Shown here piece by piece: positions 27,301-34,701 of a DNA stretch of 64,000 nucleotides. Under the pieces are notes generated by a model, which made no database searches, was not told the origin of the DNA, and saw only the letters and a list, made by a program, of their open reading frames with translations. Source of the DNA: JBBPYR01 sp038199755 (lineage in GTDB: Bacteria > Chloroflexota > Ktedonobacteria > Ktedonobacterales > Ktedonobacteraceae). The first letter of the stretch is position 1. Each line of letters starts with the position of its first letter. The stretch spans positions 1 to 64,000 of the forward strand of contig JBBPYR010000122.1 in NCBI GenBank assembly GCA_038199755.1, read 5' to 3'. The translations under genes and the position numbers were made by a program.

Positions 27301-29927
27301 CGCTAGCCGCCTATACTCACGAAGGGGTACGTATCTCTGTCGCCACAACCTTCTCAGCATACCCCAACCTCGGCAGCGCGGCTGAAACCTTGGCCCGCGT
27401 TGTCGCACAATTGCCAGCTGAGCATGATATTGTGGTGGACTTTTACACCTGGCGATCAGGGTCTCTGGGTGAGGCTGAGACGATGGAGCAGGAGGTACGC
27501 GCGGCGATCGAGCAAGCAGGATTCCGCCGCCTGCGGCGCATCGTCATTGCGGTGATCGCCTCGGATCACGGCCCTGGTATGGCAAGTACTATCCATTATA
27601 CCTATCGCCCACACGGGAACGGCTATCAGGAGGAGCGGCTCTACCGGGGACTTCACCCGATGATGGGCAAGAGGCTCCATCTGGGGCGGTTCGCTCACTT
27701 CACCATCGAGCGGCTGCCTTCGGCTGAGGATGTCTACCTGTTCCACGGCATCGCCCGTGACAATCCGAAGGACCAGCGGCTGTTCGCGCTCACCGAGGTA
27801 CGCGACACGACCCCCCTGCGGGACGAGTCCAACAAGGTCATGCAGATCCCCCAGCTTGAACACATGGTACTGCTGGCACTTGATGGCATGCGGCTCTACC
27901 AATCCCGCTTGCCCACGCACAAACGCCTCCTTTGGAACCGATTGCTGCTCTACGTCTGGTCACCGCTCGCAATGCCAGCAGAGGAGTTCCTGGAAGTGAT
28001 GCGCAAGCTCTGGCCTGCCACGGAAGGGCTTGGTCTGGAGCGGATCGTGGTTCATGCGAAGATTCCGCAAGCTGAACCTTCTGAGATGCGCGACCACATG
28101 CTGCATTTCTCCAATCCTGGCGGTCGCGAACTGGTGCTCAGGGTGAGTTTACCCATGGAAACGCCCATTGCCACGCTGAGCGCGTATCGGCAGAAGGTCG
28201 TTCAACTGCGCCAGCGCGGACTTGTCTATCCCTATGAACTGCTCGAAATGCTCACTCCAACAACCGAGGGCATCCATACCCAGATACCATCCGGCGATTT
28301 CACCGAATATGACCTGGATGAAACCAACCAGTTGGTGCCCGTTGATCGCCCCTACGGCAAGAATAGGGCGGGTATCGTTGTCGGAGTTATCCGCAACTAC
28401 CCTCCCAAATACCCGGAGGGGATGACCCGTGTAATCCTGCTCGGCGACCCAAGCCGGAACCTTGGCTCAGTTGCTGAGCCTGAATGCCGACGCGTCAATG
28501 AGGCAATTCATCTCGCCACACGGCTGCAGGTGCCGATCGAATGGTTCACCCTTTCATCAGGTGCCAGAATATCGATGGACAGCGGTACCGAGAACATGGA
28601 TTGGGTGGGGAGGACACTGCGCTGCTTGATCGAGTTCACACAAGCGGGCGGCGAGGTCAATGTGATCGTCAACGGCATCAACGTTGGAGCGCAGCCGTAC
28701 TGGAACGCCGAAGCCACCATGCTCATGCACACCCACGGCATTCTGATCATGACGCCTCATGGCGCAATGGTTCTGACGGGGAAGCAGTCCCTCGACTACT
28801 CTGGCGGCGTCTCGGCAGAGGACAACTATGGAATCGGTGGGTACGAGCGCGTGATGGGTCCTAATGGCCAGGCGCAGTACTTTGCCCCCGATCTTGCCGC
28901 CGCTTGCCAACTCCTGATGCAGCACTACGAGCACACCTATATTCTGCCTGGCGAGCGCTTCCCACGACGCGCCAGCACCAGCGACCCGCTCACACGCGAC
29001 GTGCGCGACTTTCCGTATACCAGCACCCGACCCGAGGAACGTGACCTCACCTGCGTGGGTGACCTGTTCTCTGCTGAGAAGAACGCTGATCGCAAGCGTG
29101 CATTCGACATCCGAAGCGTCATGACAGCCTTCATCGACGCCGACCACTCTCCCCTTGAACGCTGGCAAGATATGCGCAATGCTGATACCGTTGTGGTGTG
29201 GGACGCGCACATCGGCGGCTACCCAGTAGCGATGCTCGGCATCGAGTCCCGGCCTCTTCCCCGGCGCGGCTTCGTGCCGGGTGACGGGCCGGAGCAATGG
29301 ACGGCAGGAACGTTGTTCCCACAGTCTGCCAAGAAGACCGCACGGGCAATCAACTCGGCAAGTGGCAATCGACCGCTTCTGGTAGTCGCCAATCTGTCAG
29401 GATTCGATGGTTCACCAGAATCGCTGCGTACCTTGGAACTTGAGTATGGGGCTGAGGTTGGTCGTGCCATCACCAACTTTAAGGGGCCAATCGTCATCTG
29501 TGTCATCTCGCGTTACCACGGTGGTGCTTTCGTTGTCTTCTCGAAGGTATTGAACGAGAACATCGAGGTAGCCGCCGTGGAGGGCTCGTACGCCTCAGTC
29601 ATTGGTGGCGTGCCCGCCGCGGCAGTCGTCTTCGCACGCGAGGTCGATATGCGTACGCAGGCTGACCCACGGATACAGGCCTTGCAAGTACAGATCGCGC
29701 AGGCGATTGGCTCACAGAAGGCCACTCTGCAGGTGAGAGTGAACGAAGTCACGATGACCGTACACTCCGAGAAGGTAGGCGAGGTAGCAAGCGAGTTCGA
29801 CCACATCCACAGCGTGCAACGCGCACAGCGGGTGGGTTCTATCGACCACGTCATTGCACCAGCGGCTCTTCGCCCTTACCTGATCAAAGCACTGGAACGT
29901 GGGATCAAGCGCAGTGCGGCTCAATGA
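24324..29927 (+). CDS. Single-chain acetyl/acyl-CoA carboxylase (BC-BCCP-CT fusion)
   Basis: At 1867 residues this protein carries all parts of a biotin-dependent acyl-CoA carboxylase, as in eukaryotic cytosolic ACC. The biotin carboxylase part (about residues 10-480) shows PLMVKPARSTYGQGIH as ATP-grasp loop and FWFLEFNPRLSAEHAVTE. A biotin carrier domain has ETMKMEM with the biotinylated Lys near residue 636. A middle region (about 700-1330) has no domain I can name, as in eukaryotic ACC. The carboxyltransferase part (about 1340-1860) includes LGDPSRNLGSVAEPE, FTLSSGARI and GSYASVIGGVPAAAVVFAREV. ATG at 24324 is preferred over an open extension to 24270. It makes malonyl-CoA or a related acyl product for lipid or polyketide synthesis. 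GC content appears higher than in flanking genes. Confidence 0.9.
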   Translation: MAHTDIHHRPFERIAIVDRGAAALRLIRAVRELNHEQRISLSTVTLFTEPDRRALFVREADDAICIGPALFIDQRDQRQKSSYHDSGRIEQALVKARADAAWVGWGLLAEEPWFADLCSRLGMVFIGPDTRMLRLLGNKISAKHLAQQAGVPVIPWSGGAIETAAAAQQHAGQLGYPLMVKPARSTYGQGIHRVSSPPELASAWERAHDQAFERSSENPDVFLEQMVEGVRQVEVQVIADNYGTTWVLGVCDCTVQYHSQKLLQESGPLVLPAPQKREICEAALRLCRAAGYRNAGTVEFLYSLKQGTFWFLEFNPRLSAEHAVTEITTGLDLVKLQLEITRGTPLEGDPPASTGHAVEVHLSGRDAERVFAPGPGVLDLFRLAGGPGLRIDNGFDEGDVVPAEFDPLLANVIAWGRNRQEARARLSRALSESAVLIRGGTSNRSSLLALLNRRELDSDEIDTLWLDRLAIGEAHSLQPYADVALLQAALEAYTAEQLIEQAHFFASAARGRPRVRQEVGLSTDFQYRGQAYRFHVSRLGTHQYRVVTDGQRIDVHRERLGSFACKVTCFGRRYRILSVVHGPNYDVEVEGIMHRMIHEDGGIVRAPAPTVVVSVSVASGDLVAVGDRLAVVETMKMEMSITAPYSGRVRHVFVTSNIQVDAGAPLVQLEPLTREEPSFGTERVRFGDGGRAIAPTEESPQHRCRQVLADVRCLMLGFDFDTSDARRLLAEQSAVYQIIAPDDPELLHRENELLATFADVCSLFRREMNPAEAEAHGELVHSAEWDMNTYLRFRDTRVEQLPSTFLNTLRRALAHYGVHSLDPSPRLDESLLAIYRSHQRVNQHVTAMIALLERRLTQREKLAAFAPEELRTLLDRLQLATREQYPAVSDLAHEVRFYSFDRPLIERARNDVYQQMQAHLAYLAQHPDAADRDERIAILVACPYPLQKVLTGQFPLSGDGTRQIMLEVLTRRYYRIRQLEHFTCMTVDGQAFALAAYTHEGVRISVATTFSAYPNLGSAAETLARVVAQLPAEHDIVVDFYTWRSGSLGEAETMEQEVRAAIEQAGFRRLRRIVIAVIASDHGPGMASTIHYTYRPHGNGYQEERLYRGLHPMMGKRLHLGRFAHFTIERLPSAEDVYLFHGIARDNPKDQRLFALTEVRDTTPLRDESNKVMQIPQLEHMVLLALDGMRLYQSRLPTHKRLLWNRLLLYVWSPLAMPAEEFLEVMRKLWPATEGLGLERIVVHAKIPQAEPSEMRDHMLHFSNPGGRELVLRVSLPMETPIATLSAYRQKVVQLRQRGLVYPYELLEMLTPTTEGIHTQIPSGDFTEYDLDETNQLVPVDRPYGKNRAGIVVGVIRNYPPKYPEGMTRVILLGDPSRNLGSVAEPECRRVNEAIHLATRLQVPIEWFTLSSGARISMDSGTENMDWVGRTLRCLIEFTQAGGEVNVIVNGINVGAQPYWNAEATMLMHTHGILIMTPHGAMVLTGKQSLDYSGGVSAEDNYGIGGYERVMGPNGQAQYFAPDLAAACQLLMQHYEHTYILPGERFPRRASTSDPLTRDVRDFPYTSTRPEERDLTCVGDLFSAEKNADRKRAFDIRSVMTAFIDADHSPLERWQDMRNADTVVVWDAHIGGYPVAMLGIESRPLPRRGFVPGDGPEQWTAGTLFPQSAKKTARAINSASGNRPLLVVANLSGFDGSPESLRTLELEYGAEVGRAITNFKGPIVICVISRYHGGAFVVFSKVLNENIEVAAVEGSYASVIGGVPAAAVVFAREVDMRTQADPRIQALQVQIAQAIGSQKATLQVRVNEVTMTVHSEKVGEVASEFDHIHSVQRAQRVGSIDHVIAPAALRPYLIKALERGIKRSAAQ

Positions 29928-30066
29928 TGAGAGAGGCGAGTGTTCATAACGTGATGATGCATCCTTCCTTTATGCTGGGGAGTATCTAATACAGGATCAT
30001 GGTTCTCTAGTCAAACTGTAGTGCTTGCGTATTCTGATAGCTATTTTTTAGGAGCAGGAGAACCGT

Positions 30067-30342
30067 ATGGACGCGCAAGAAGCGCAAATGCGCCGGAAGA
30101 CCTGGTTTGGCATACCCTGTTATCATCCCGTTCTTGAGCAAGAGACTCTCAATGAGAGTTGGACGGGCCTGTATGTTTGTCAAGATTGTGGCTCGGAATT
30201 TCTGAAGGTGTCTATGTGGGAGCCAGTCCATCACTTTTTTCTGCAGGAGAAGAAGCATCTTGCATTCTCTGAGCAGATGAGAGAAGTGAATGAACGAGAA
30301 CGACAACAACCGTTGCAGGAAGTGGTTATGAGTGAGAATTAA
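30067..30342 (+). CDS. Small uncharacterised protein with a CxxC motif
   Basis: A 91-residue ORF with a good ribosome site (AGGAGAACC) before ATG at 30067. It has one CxxC in LYVCQDCGSEFLKVS and a Cys-His pair CYH near residue 18, which together could bind zinc, followed by a charged helical tail. I recognise no family. It overlaps a GH65 remnant by 11 bp in another frame. Bases 29928-30066 show no other feature. Confidence 0.5.
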   Translation: MDAQEAQMRRKTWFGIPCYHPVLEQETLNESWTGLYVCQDCGSEFLKVSMWEPVHHFFLQEKKHLAFSEQMREVNERERQQPLQEVVMSEN

Positions 30343-30682
30343 CTATTATCCCATCACCGACCACGATTATGGGTCCTCGCTGACGCCTGCCCTGCATGTG
30401 CAGCTGGCCTGTGACTTAGATCTGCTCGAGACGGCCTATGAAATGTTTCTCAAAGGAGCACTGGTCGATCTGGAAGACCGACGGGGCAATACGGCTGAAG
30501 GTATCCACACCGCCTGCTGTGGTGCGGTGTGGCAAGCCGTCGTGCTGGGGTTTGCAGGCTTAACCATCACCGAGGACGGCTACTACCAGGAGCAGATCGC
30601 CAAATTCGCCCACCTGTCTCAGTTCTCTGTCACCCCGCCCTATCGAGACGTCTATGAACTCATCATCCAAGAGATGACCTGA
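30332..30682 (+). pseudogene. C-terminal fragment of a GH65 sugar phosphorylase/hydrolase
   Basis: The 116 codons match the C-terminal region of the (alpha/alpha)6 barrel in family 65 enzymes such as maltose or trehalose phosphorylase: YYPITDHDYGSSLTPALH, then GALVDLEDRRGNTAEGIHTA and GAVWQAVVLGFAGL. A complete enzyme is about 750 residues and its catalytic Glu lies upstream, so this is an inactive remnant. Its start inside the end of the small CxxC gene is accidental. IS6 and IS1634-like remnants follow directly. Confidence 0.75.
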
Positions 30683-30721
30683 TCAAGATCGCAGCTAGCC
30701 TCTACAGCGTAGAAGCGAGAA

Positions 30722-30849
30722 GTCAAGAAAGGAGACATTCCAGGCCAGATCTCCTTCATCGCCACTCTCTTTGGAGTGCTGGCTTAAGCTCAACAAGAGG
30801 TGAGGCTTCACACCCATGACGTTCCTTCGCGATTTTTTGCAACACAGCC
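30722..30849 (+). mobile_element. IS6-family right-end remnant
   Basis: The frame from 30722 to TAA at 30785-30787 gives KKGDIPGQISFIATLFGVLA, the C-terminus of IS6/IS240-type transposases, and the segment ends with TTTTTTGCAACACAGCC, which looks like the terminal inverted repeat. A second, longer IS6 remnant at 37112-37661 ends in the same way. Confidence 0.7.
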
Positions 30850-30850
30850 C

Positions 30851-31090
30851 GTGATGGTGCTGTGCTTGTTGGTCTATCGCCTAGCCGAACAGCGACTGCG
30901 TCGCCAACTGCTGGCCACCCAACAAACCGACCACCCGTCCCACGATGCGCTGGATATTCCAGTGGTTTGAGGGCATTAATCTCTTGCACATCCATTGTAG
31001 ATCACACTGGCATACTCAAGTATTGGGATGGCAAACGCTCCAGCAGCAGGTTCTTCGTCTGCTTGGTCCTCTCTATTCTCAATTCTCTTT
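30851..31090 (+). mobile_element. IS1634-like (IS4 superfamily) transposase C-terminal remnant
   Basis: Directly after the IS6 end the plus strand reads MVLCLLVYRLAEQRLRRQL, then, after a frame change, PTMRWIFQWFEGINLLHIH and LGWQTLQQQVLRLLGPLY. This is the C-terminal end of IS1634-type transposases. Only about 75 residues remain. The rest of the interval up to 31253 is non-coding and should hold the promoter of the ABC exporter operon. Confidence 0.6.
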
Positions 31091-31253
31091 TCTCTCTTCC
31101 TAAACTGCGGAATGTGGGTTCTCCATTGATGACCATTACTTTCGACACAGCACTAGATTGTGTCTTTCTCTACTCCCTCTTTCCTGCTTCCTTCCTCTAT
31201 ACTGGACGTAGGCTTGAATACAAGAAGCTTCTCATAGAAAGATTTATTCAATT

Positions 31254-32084
31254 ATGCCAGAATCACTAGCAAAAATCACTCACCTGACAAAAACTGGACC
31301 AATCCACCTGCCCAAAGACGGTCGTGCGGTAGAGGTTGAAGTACAGCATTTCGTAAAAACCTTTGGGAAACATGAGGTAGTCAAAAACACCTCTTTTACT
31401 ATCGGCAAAAGCGAAATCTTCGGGCTTCTCGGCCCCAACGGAGCTGGGAAAAGCACCACCATTCATATGATGTGTGGCTACCTCGAACCAACCTCTGGTG
31501 ACACGCTCATTGATGGGCAATCAATCACCAGGGAGCCTCGCAAGGTGAAGCGGATGATCGGGGTCGTGCCCCAGGAAATAGCACTCTACAACGACCTGAA
31601 CTCATTGGAGAATCTGGAGTTCTTTGGCGCGATCTACGGTCTGTCCTCGAAAACGCGCCAGGAGCGGGCACAAGCACTCCTACATTTCGTCGGACTCTAT
31701 GACCGCCGCAAAGAACCAGTTAAAAACTTCTCAGGTGGTATGCAGCGCCGCATCAATATGGCTATCGCACTAATGCACCAGCCTGCCTTTCTGATGATGG
31801 ATGAGCCAACGGTTGGCGTTGATCCACAATCCCGCGAGCATATCTTCGCTACCATTGAGCAGCTTCGTGACCAGGGAATGACTATTCTCTACACGACCCA
31901 TTATATGGAAGAGGCCGAGCGATTGTGTAACCGCATCGCCATCATGGACGAAGGGCAGATCGTTGCATTAGGGACGCTGGAACAGTTACTGGCAATGAGC
32001 GACCACAATCGCGAAGTGCAACGACCCCATGGTTTGCAAGAACTGTTCATCCAGCTCACTGGAAAAACATTGCGCGACTCATAG
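31254..32084 (+). CDS. ABC transporter ATP-binding protein (drug-exporter type)
   Basis: A 276-residue ATPase. Walker A is GPNGAGKST at residues 60-68, the signature is NFSGGMQRR near 157, Walker B is FLMMDEP near 183, and the H-loop is ILYTTHYMEEAERL. The CcmA/DrrA-type sequence VGVDPQSREHIF is typical of exporters of antibiotics or lipids. It probably pairs with the ABC-2 permease encoded at 32598. An N-terminal extension of about 28 residues precedes the ATPase fold; no ribosome site is obvious before ATG at 31254, so a later start is possible, but no better candidate is seen. Confidence 0.92.
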   Translation: MPESLAKITHLTKTGPIHLPKDGRAVEVEVQHFVKTFGKHEVVKNTSFTIGKSEIFGLLGPNGAGKSTTIHMMCGYLEPTSGDTLIDGQSITREPRKVKRMIGVVPQEIALYNDLNSLENLEFFGAIYGLSSKTRQERAQALLHFVGLYDRRKEPVKNFSGGMQRRINMAIALMHQPAFLMMDEPTVGVDPQSREHIFATIEQLRDQGMTILYTTHYMEEAERLCNRIAIMDEGQIVALGTLEQLLAMSDHNREVQRPHGLQELFIQLTGKTLRDS

Positions 32085-32127
32085 CCTGAGAGAGAAATTT
32101 TTCCTGGCAGAAAGAAGGAGAACATTC

Positions 32128-32553
32128 ATGGCATCTACACTACTTCGTGAACAGGTGGCCCTACGCAAGCTCATATGGGTTGGACCGCTGACTATTGTTT
32201 CCACAGCCCTCGCCAATCTCATCATACGCACCATCGCAGTCTCGATCTTTGGGGTTCCTGAGACATTTCAATACTTGCAGGCTCCCTATGTCATCGGCAG
32301 TACCATCGTCTTTTTGCTGGTGGCTCTGCTCGCTTTTGTGCTGGTCAATCGCTTTGCACGACGCCCAATCCAGTTCTATCGTCTACTGGCGTTCGTTGTC
32401 TTGTGCATCTCGTTTCTCAGTCCCGTTATGGCCCTAGTTGGTCTGTTCCCTGCTCCTGGAATGACCCTCTCCATTTTCTGGACCATGATCGTAATGCATC
32501 TCGTTTCCGCCATCATCGTCGTTGGCCTGTTTACTACGCTGACACGCGAGTAA
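32128..32553 (+). CDS. Four-helix membrane protein (DUF6069-like)
   Basis: A 141-residue protein with four hydrophobic segments (around LIWVGPLTIVSTALANLIIR, IGSTIVFLLVALLAFVLV, LLAFVVLCISFLSPVMALV and TMIVMHLVSAIIVVGLF). The layout fits DUF6069-like membrane proteins of unknown function that often sit near regulators or transporters. ATG at 32128 follows AAGGAG; the frame is open further upstream without support. It lies between the ATPase and permease of an ABC exporter and is probably part of that operon. Confidence 0.75.
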   Translation: MASTLLREQVALRKLIWVGPLTIVSTALANLIIRTIAVSIFGVPETFQYLQAPYVIGSTIVFLLVALLAFVLVNRFARRPIQFYRLLAFVVLCISFLSPVMALVGLFPAPGMTLSIFWTMIVMHLVSAIIVVGLFTTLTRE

Positions 32554-32597
32554 CACGTACAGCCACAGCTGGCAAGATGACAAAAAAGAGGAGCAGG

Positions 32598-33863
32598 ATG
32601 AAGACACTCTGGTACATCGCAAAAAAAGATTTGTTACAGATAACCAAGGATAGAAACGGGCTGATACTCATGCTCGTGGTTCCCCTAATACTCATCTCAA
32701 TTGTAGGTTTTGCCTTTGGCAGTTTCTATGGCGATGGAAGCAGCCAGATTCACATCACAGTTGCGTTGAACAATCAGGAGACCGCGCAAGATGCTTTCAT
32801 TGGCAAGACCATCGCCAGTGCTCTCAAGGTCACTACCAACCAGCTTGCCATCACCGTGAACGAGTATCGTAATCCAGCTCAAGTGATAGAGCAGGTTTCA
32901 GCCTCAAATGATGCTGCCAATGTCGGTATTGTGATCCCTGCGGGAGCCAGTCGGACGTTGATCAACGACTTGCAACAGAAAGTCACTCCGAAGAATCTGG
33001 TGCAGTTTTATACCTTGCCTACCACCAATGACCTGCGTATCACTGTCGTACAAACTATTGTGAACAAAGTCGTGCAGTCAATACTTTCGGGCAGCGCAGG
33101 TGTCAGCCAGGTTGCTCAGGTCTGTCATCAAGCGGGGAACCACTGTGCGCAAAAGACCATTGATCCTGTCGCTATTCGCGCAGCGGTTGCAAGGGCCACT
33201 AGTGAGGCTGACCAGACCACCCAGACTTTGAGCGCAGGCCATGTCGTCAAGATCGGGCCATTTGACCAGGTACTTCCCGGCTATGCCATCTTCTTCTCGC
33301 TCTTTGGCCTCAATGCTGTAGCAGCAACGATCTTGCAAGAGAAGGAAGATGGAACCTTCCGCCGCTTATTGATTGCCCCCATCCAGAAATACGCCCTATT
33401 GGGCGGCAAAATGCTCGCGCAATGTCTCGTGACGATGGCGCAACTGTCCATCCTCTTTCTTGTCGGCTACTTCGTTTTCAAGGTGCATATTCATGACTGG
33501 CTGACGGTGAGCCTGCTGTTGATTAGCACCAGCTTCGCCGCGACAGGTCTTGGTATGCTGCTGGTTTCATTGGTCAGGACACGCGCTCAGATCAACCCGG
33601 TGGTGAGTCTGGTCGTTCTCGTCACCTCAGCCATTGGTGGTGCATGGTGGCCGCTCTTCCTAGAGCCCACCTGGTTGCAGCAGCTGGCTAAAATCGGCAT
33701 CACAGCCTGGGCCATGGAGGGGCTAAATGGCTCAATGATTCTCGGAAAAGGCTTGAGCGATGTACTTCCGGATATCCTGGGCTTGCTGGCGTATGGACTA
33801 ATCTGTCTCATGATTGCCTTACGGCTCTTTCGCTTCCAGCAAAAGACAGCCGTTGTGAAGTGA
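32598..33863 (+). CDS. ABC-2 type transporter permease
   Basis: A 421-residue permease of the ABC-2 (YhgE/ABC2_membrane_3) type: one N-terminal helix (GLILMLVVPLILISIVGFAF), a large extracytoplasmic domain of about 190 residues, then five C-terminal helices, with the core motif FRRLLIAPIQKYALLGGKM between helices two and three. ATG at 32598 follows GAGGAGCAGG. It forms the exporter with the ATPase encoded at 31254. The two-component genes downstream probably regulate it, an arrangement common for peptide-antibiotic or lipid-stress exporters. The substrate is not known. Confidence 0.9.
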   Translation: MKTLWYIAKKDLLQITKDRNGLILMLVVPLILISIVGFAFGSFYGDGSSQIHITVALNNQETAQDAFIGKTIASALKVTTNQLAITVNEYRNPAQVIEQVSASNDAANVGIVIPAGASRTLINDLQQKVTPKNLVQFYTLPTTNDLRITVVQTIVNKVVQSILSGSAGVSQVAQVCHQAGNHCAQKTIDPVAIRAAVARATSEADQTTQTLSAGHVVKIGPFDQVLPGYAIFFSLFGLNAVAATILQEKEDGTFRRLLIAPIQKYALLGGKMLAQCLVTMAQLSILFLVGYFVFKVHIHDWLTVSLLLISTSFAATGLGMLLVSLVRTRAQINPVVSLVVLVTSAIGGAWWPLFLEPTWLQQLAKIGITAWAMEGLNGSMILGKGLSDVLPDILGLLAYGLICLMIALRLFRFQQKTAVVK

Positions 33864-33885
33864 TGTTGATCGGATGATGAACCTA

Positions 33886-33913
33886 TCCCGCGTCGCTGTA
33901 TCGCTGCGCGGGA
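33886..33913 (+). terminator. GC-rich hairpin after the ABC permease
   Basis: TCCCGCG at 33886-33892 pairs with CGCGGGA at 33907-33913 over a 14-base loop. There is no T tract, so it may be only a weak or Rho-assisted terminator between the transporter and two-component genes. Confidence 0.35.
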
Positions 33914-34012
33914 CAAGGTGTGGCGAGGTGAACAAGAGTCGTTGACAGCCGTCGCTGCGTCCAGCCATAATGAAACAAGTTAGCTCATTCTATCTTGAGG
34001 AGAGGAATATCT

Positions 34013-34687
34013 ATGGCCGACTCAATCCGTATCCTGCTCTGCGAGGACCAGTCCCTCATGCGTCAGGGACTGCATACTATCCTTGAACTTGAGCCGGGTT
34101 TTCAAGTCGTAGGCGAGGCCGCTGATGGCGAAGAGGCGGTGAGCCAGTATAACACACTCCACACCTTGGGCAACGGCCCCGATATTGTGCTTATGGATAT
34201 TCAAATGCCGCGTATGAGCGGTGTGCAAGCGACTGCTGTGCTCACCACCAGCGACTCTGCCGCACGGGTTATTATCCTCACCACCTTCGACTACGAAGAG
34301 TATGTGTTTGATGCGATCAAGGCCGGTGCCATGGGGTATCTCCTCAAAGATATCCCCGCTGATGAACTGATGGCAACTATTCGCCAGGTGTATGCAGGTG
34401 AACCCTCCATCCAGCCCAAGATTGCCAGCAAACTCCTCATCGAATTTGGACGGAAAGGTCGTTCCACTGCTGGGACATCCCACTCTCCACAGCAAGAGGA
34501 GCTGAGTCCGCGGGAGATCGAGGTCCTTAAGCTGCTCACGGAAGGAGCCAGTAATCGCAGGATTGCCGAGAAACTCGTTCTCGCTGAGGGAACCGTCAAA
34601 AACCATGTCTCGAACATCCTGAGCAAGCTCCATACAGAGAACCGCACTCAGGCCGTCTACCTGGCACGTGAGCGCAAGCTGCTCTAA
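34013..34687 (+). CDS. NarL/LuxR-type response regulator
   Basis: A 224-residue two-component regulator. The receiver domain has the acidic pair ED at residues 11-12, the phospho-accepting Asp62 in VLMDIQMPRMSG, and Lys in GYLLKDIPADEL. The C-terminal LuxR helix-turn-helix (about 160-220) reads LSPREIEVLKLLTEGASNRR and EGTVKNHVSNILSKLH. ATG at 34013 follows GAGGAGAGG; a start six codons upstream is open but less likely. The kinase gene begins 14 bp downstream. It likely controls the neighbouring ABC exporter. Confidence 0.93.
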   Translation: MADSIRILLCEDQSLMRQGLHTILELEPGFQVVGEAADGEEAVSQYNTLHTLGNGPDIVLMDIQMPRMSGVQATAVLTTSDSAARVIILTTFDYEEYVFDAIKAGAMGYLLKDIPADELMATIRQVYAGEPSIQPKIASKLLIEFGRKGRSTAGTSHSPQQEELSPREIEVLKLLTEGASNRRIAEKLVLAEGTVKNHVSNILSKLHTENRTQAVYLARERKLL

Positions 34688-34701
34688 AGAAGGGAGAAAC
34701 C

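Noticed and set aside
28557..29297. Long antisense ORF (246 codons) inside the carboxylase gene
   Set aside because: It is the shadow of a GC-biased coding frame. The plus strand encodes the conserved carboxyltransferase domain without a break, and the antisense product has no recognisable motif or ribosome site.
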